A stretch of DNA of 64,000 nucleotides from Agrobacterium tumefaciens (GTDB taxonomy: Bacteria; Pseudomonadota; Alphaproteobacteria; Rhizobiales; Rhizobiaceae): assembly GCA_017744915.1 (NCBI GenBank), contig JAGIAH010000008.1, forward strand, positions 62,001-126,000, written 5' to 3'. Positions 61,362 through 64,000 of this stretch are shown one piece after another; the stretch's first letter is position 1; each line of letters opens with the position of its first letter. The notes under the pieces are model-generated. The model was given only the letters and a program-made list of their open reading frames with translations. It had not been told where the DNA came from and ran no database searches. Both the position numbers and the translations under genes were made by a program.

Positions 61362-62270
61362 ATGGCGACACGATTCAGGGGACTTTCGGCTTTTCCGATC
61401 ACGCCGGCTGACGAGGCCGGGCGGGTCGATGTTGAGGCCTTCTCCGCCCTGATCGCGCGGCTGGATGCGGCGGCGGTCGATTCCGTCGGCATTCTCGGCA
61501 GCACCGGTATCTATATGTATCTCACGCGCGAGGAGAGGCGCCGCGCCGTCGAGGCCGCCGCCGCCATTCTCAAGGGCAGGCGCACGCTGATGGCAGGCGT
61601 CGGCGCCTTGCGCACCGATGAGGCGGTTGCGCTGGCCAAGGATGCGGAAGCGGCCGGCGCCGATGCGCTGCTGCTCGCGCCCGTCTCCTATACGCCGCTG
61701 ACGCAGGAAGAGGCTTACCACCATTTCGCTGCCGTGGCCGGTGCTACGGCGCTGCCGCTCGCCATCTACAACAACCCGACGACCACCCGCTTTACCTTCA
61801 GCGACGAGCTTCTGGTGCGGCTCGCCTATATCCCGAATATCCGCGCCATCAAGATGCCGCTGCCGGTCGATGCCGATTATGCCGGCGAGCTTGCGCGGCT
61901 CAAGCCGAAGCTGACGGATGGTTTCGCCATCGGTTACAGCGGCGACTGGGGCTGCGCCGAAGCCACGCTTGCCGGCGGCGACACCTGGTACAGCGTGGTT
62001 GCCGGCCTGCTGCCGGTTCCGGCGCTCCGGCTGATGCGCGCTGCCCAGGCCGGCAATGCGGAAGAGGTCAAAAACATCGATGTGGCCTTCCAGCCGCTCT
62101 GGGCGCTGTTCAAGGAATTCGGCAGCATCCGGGTGGTTTATGCTGCCGCCAATATTCTCTCGCTGACGGTGAGCGAGCCGCCCCGGCCGATCCTGCCGCT
62201 CACCAGCGCGGAACGCCAGCGGGTGGAAGAGGCGCTGGAGGCGCTGTCCGTGCTGGAAACCGCGCCATAA
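61362..62270 (+). CDS. DapA-like dihydrodipicolinate synthase family lyase
   Basis: 302 residues, TIM barrel of the DHDPS/N-acetylneuraminate lyase family. Schiff-base lysine in IRAIKMPLPVDAD, Tyr in LAIYNNPTTT, and an N-terminal GLSAFPITPAD with GSTGIYMYLTREE in place of the GTTGE-type motif of true DapA. That difference and the isolation from lysine genes argue for a catabolic aldolase/dehydratase rather than DapA itself. GGGAGA precedes the ATG at 61362. Substrate unknown. Confidence 0.85.
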   Translation: MATRFRGLSAFPITPADEAGRVDVEAFSALIARLDAAAVDSVGILGSTGIYMYLTREERRRAVEAAAAILKGRRTLMAGVGALRTDEAVALAKDAEAAGADALLLAPVSYTPLTQEEAYHHFAAVAGATALPLAIYNNPTTTRFTFSDELLVRLAYIPNIRAIKMPLPVDADYAGELARLKPKLTDGFAIGYSGDWGCAEATLAGGDTWYSVVAGLLPVPALRLMRAAQAGNAEEVKNIDVAFQPLWALFKEFGSIRVVYAAANILSLTVSEPPRPILPLTSAERQRVEEALEALSVLETAP

Positions 62271-62311
62271 TTCGGGCGCTTTGCGGGCGGATTGCCACGG
62301 GAATACACTGC

Positions 62312-63058
62312 ATGACACTGCGGAAAATGAAAATGATACGTCGCTTCCTCTTTGCTGCCCTGTTTGCCTCTGCCGCCTCCGCCGCCTTTGCGGGGAACGG
62401 CCTTGTCGAGCCGTCGCTGAAAATGACGCCGCAGCATGATGGCAAGGTGCGGGTGGCCATGACGCTCGATGCCTGCATGGGCAAGACCGATCACCGCATC
62501 CTCGATACGCTGGTGAAGGAGCGCATCCCCGCGACGATCTTCGTCACCGCCCGCTGGCTGAAGCACAATGGCGAAGCGCTTTCCGTGCTTCTGGCGCATC
62601 CCGATCTGTTCGAGATCGAAAATCACGGCGAAAACCATGTGCCGGCGGTCGATAAGCCCGTTTCGATCTATGGCATCGCCGCCGCCGGTTCTGAAGCGGC
62701 GGTCGAGCAGGAGGTGGAAGGCGGCCGTCAGGCGATCGTCGCCGCCACCGGTCTCCAGCCGCAATGGTTCCGTGGCGCGACGGCGAAATACACAAACTCC
62801 TCCATGGCCACCATCAACCGGCTCGGCATGCGGGTGGCGGGTTATTCCGTCAATGGCGATGGCGGCTCGCTTCTCGGTGCTGCCGCGACGGCAAAACACA
62901 TCGCTTCCGCCAGGAACGGCGATGTCATCATCTCCCACATCAACCAGCCCACCCATGAGGCGGGCGAGGGTGTGGTGAAGGGCCTTCTGGCGCTGAAAGC
63001 CCGTGGCGTCATCTTCGCCCGGCTGGACGACCCATCCTTCGCGCCTCCGGGAAATTGA
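62312..63058 (+). CDS. Polysaccharide deacetylase (NodB-like) family, secreted
   Basis: 248 residues. Signal peptide (MIRRFLFAALFASAASAAFA). NodB fold with a variant first motif: VAMTLDACMGKTD instead of TFDDG, so the usual second Asp is Ala. The His pair in IENHGENHVPAV is present (metal). Later RGATAKYTNSS and ISHINQPTHE correspond to motifs 3-5. May deacetylate peptidoglycan or a surface sugar, or be inactive. Start could also be ATG 62327 or 62333. Confidence 0.82.
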   Translation: MTLRKMKMIRRFLFAALFASAASAAFAGNGLVEPSLKMTPQHDGKVRVAMTLDACMGKTDHRILDTLVKERIPATIFVTARWLKHNGEALSVLLAHPDLFEIENHGENHVPAVDKPVSIYGIAAAGSEAAVEQEVEGGRQAIVAATGLQPQWFRGATAKYTNSSMATINRLGMRVAGYSVNGDGGSLLGAAATAKHIASARNGDVIISHINQPTHEAGEGVVKGLLALKARGVIFARLDDPSFAPPGN

Positions 63059-63078
63059 TCCGAAACGTTGCCGCCCGT

Positions 63079-63201
63079 TTCTTCTCCCCACCGGGGAGAG
63101 GATGCCCGAAGGGCAGATGAGGGGGCAAGCTCTCCGCATCTCTCTACCGCCGCCCCCTCATCCGGCGCCGCGCGCCACCTTCTCCCCGGCGGGGAGAAGA
63201 A
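63079..63201. repeat. Palindromic repeat, family C
   Basis: CTTCTCCCCACCGGGGAGA on the left and TCTCCCCGGCGGGGAGAAG on the right, with GGCAGATGAGGGGGC / GCCCCCTCATCCGG inverted inside. Akin to family A in using TCCCC/GGGGA arms but with different sequence. Between the deacetylase gene and ada. Confidence 0.75.
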
Positions 63202-63327
63202 ATATGCCGCACCCTCTCGCTCCACTGGAAGCAGCGGTCGTCATGGCTGGGGGGCGAAGATAAATCCTCCCACATCCACGCCCGTTTTTCGGCGGCATGC
63301 CGCTCAAAATTGCGCTAGCATCCCCTC

Positions 63328-64000
63328 ATGATGTTGTTCAAACGCCCCGACACCGAAACCCTCTATTCCGCCCTTGTGAACAAGGACCCCGCCTATGAAG
63401 GCGTGGCCTATGTCTGCGTGACGTCCACCAAGATTTTTTGCCGCTTCACCTGCACGGCGCGCAAGCCGAAGATCGAGAACTGCCGGTTCCGCGAGACCAT
63501 CGCCGAATGTCTGGAGGCGGGTTTCCGTCCCTGCAAGCGCTGCAAGCCGATGTTGTCCTACGGCACCGCCGACGAGACCGTCACCTCGCTCCTGACGGCG
63601 CTGGAAAACGAACCGGCGCGGCGCTGGCGTGAGGAGGATGTGGTGGCGCTCGGCCATGATCCCTCCACCGTGCGGCGCACCTTCAAGCGCCGCTTCGGCA
63701 TGAGCTTTCTGGAAATCGCCCGGCTGCGACGGGTGGGGGACGCGGCGGAAAGCCTTGCCTCGGGCGAGGCGGTGATCGGCGCGCAGATCGATGCCGGTTA
63801 CGAATCCGGCAGCGGTTTTCGCTCAGCCATCAACCAGTTCTTCGGCACCTCGCCCGCCGCCATGAAGGGCAGGGGTTTCCTGAAGGGCGACTGGATCGAT
63901 ACGCCGATCGGCCCGATGCTCGCCATCGCCGATGACCATGCCCTGCATCTCCTCGAATTCGCCGATCGGCCGGCGCTTCCGGCCGAACTGAAGCGGCTGA
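63328..64000 (+). CDS. ada: Ada-type DNA repair methyltransferase/regulator, 3' end outside window
   Basis: About 224 residues visible, running off the right edge. The N-terminal Ada zinc domain has FCRFTC and PCKRCKP (four Cys, one of which accepts methyl from phosphotriesters). Next an AraC-type HTH (VVALGHDPSTVRRTFKRRFGM ... GSGFRSAINQFFGTSPAAMK), then the start of the O6-methylguanine methyltransferase domain (GDWIDTPIGPMLAIADD). Two adjacent ATGs at 63328 and 63331. The protein would activate its own gene after methylation. The active-site PCHR motif is beyond the window. Confidence 0.93.
   Translation, partial: MMLFKRPDTETLYSALVNKDPAYEGVAYVCVTSTKIFCRFTCTARKPKIENCRFRETIAECLEAGFRPCKRCKPMLSYGTADETVTSLLTALENEPARRWREEDVVALGHDPSTVRRTFKRRFGMSFLEIARLRRVGDAAESLASGEAVIGAQIDAGYESGSGFRSAINQFFGTSPAAMKGRGFLKGDWIDTPIGPMLAIADDHALHLLEFADRPALPAELKRL

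Overview
The window reads as chromosomal DNA of a biovar-1 Agrobacterium (A. tumefaciens/A. fabrum group, Rhizobiaceae). It is GC-rich and densely coding, with rhizobial hallmarks: bet and choXWV choline genes, CbtAB behind a cobalamin riboswitch, DmeR/DmeF, an OhrR/Ohr pair, tandem L,D-transpeptidases, and mosaic palindromes of the type scattered through rhizobial genomes. From memory, the order ohrR-ohr ... sodB ... zntR ... dmeR-dmeF matches the circular chromosome of strain C58 around Atu0832-Atu0900; this was not checked by alignment. I see no insertion sequence, phage, CRISPR array, tRNA or rRNA, so this is ordinary chromosome rather than an island.

Layout. 0-3.3 kb: end of betB, then betA (choline to glycine betaine). 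3.3-9 kb: DUF3750 protein, asparaginase, two glutathione transferases, and a MarR regulator divergent from a drug-efflux MFS pump. 9-12.8 kb: ligase-associated nuclease plus ATP-dependent DNA ligase, and a secreted hydrolase. 12.9-17.6 kb: ZntA-type metal ATPase with two near-identical HMA domains, then two L,D-transpeptidase lipoproteins. 17.7-20 kb: OhrR/Ohr peroxide defence and an Xre/RES toxin-antitoxin pair. 20-22 kb: an ABC-F ATPase whose mRNA leader carries a 24-codon reading frame with a strong ribosome-binding site. 22-37 kb: many small detoxification and regulatory units (DGPF, DUF899, DUF1579, VOC, SDR and AKR proteins with MarR, LysR, HxlR, AraC and WYL regulators), a HerA-like ATPase, a bestrophin, tam and a branched-chain aminotransferase. 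38-47 kb: chemoreceptor, Fe-superoxide dismutase, metallophosphoesterase, LysE exporter and c-type cytochromes. 47.6-54.1 kb: a metal-homeostasis stretch with riboswitch-controlled cobalt uptake (cbtBA), the ZntR-like regulator, and the DmeR/DmeF cobalt/nickel exporter. 54.8-58 kb: the choline ABC transporter choXWV. 58-64 kb: oligopeptidase B, a DUF930 protein, a DapA-like lyase, a NodB-like deacetylase, and the start of ada at the right edge.

How genes work together. The choline importer at the right end supplies BetA/BetB at the left end, 50 kb away. The ZntR-like regulator at 52 kb and the ZntA-like ATPase at 15.6 kb share an identical dyad (CTCTAG-N3-CTAGAG), which ties them into one regulon. 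Cobalt import and cobalt export lie within 7 kb of each other under opposite sensors (B12 riboswitch and RcnR-type repressor). Most regulators are divergent from or next to their likely targets and have readable palindromic operators. The most novel-looking element is the ABC-F leader (promoter, leader peptide, stem-loops), which has the architecture of antibiotic-responsive ribosomal attenuation.
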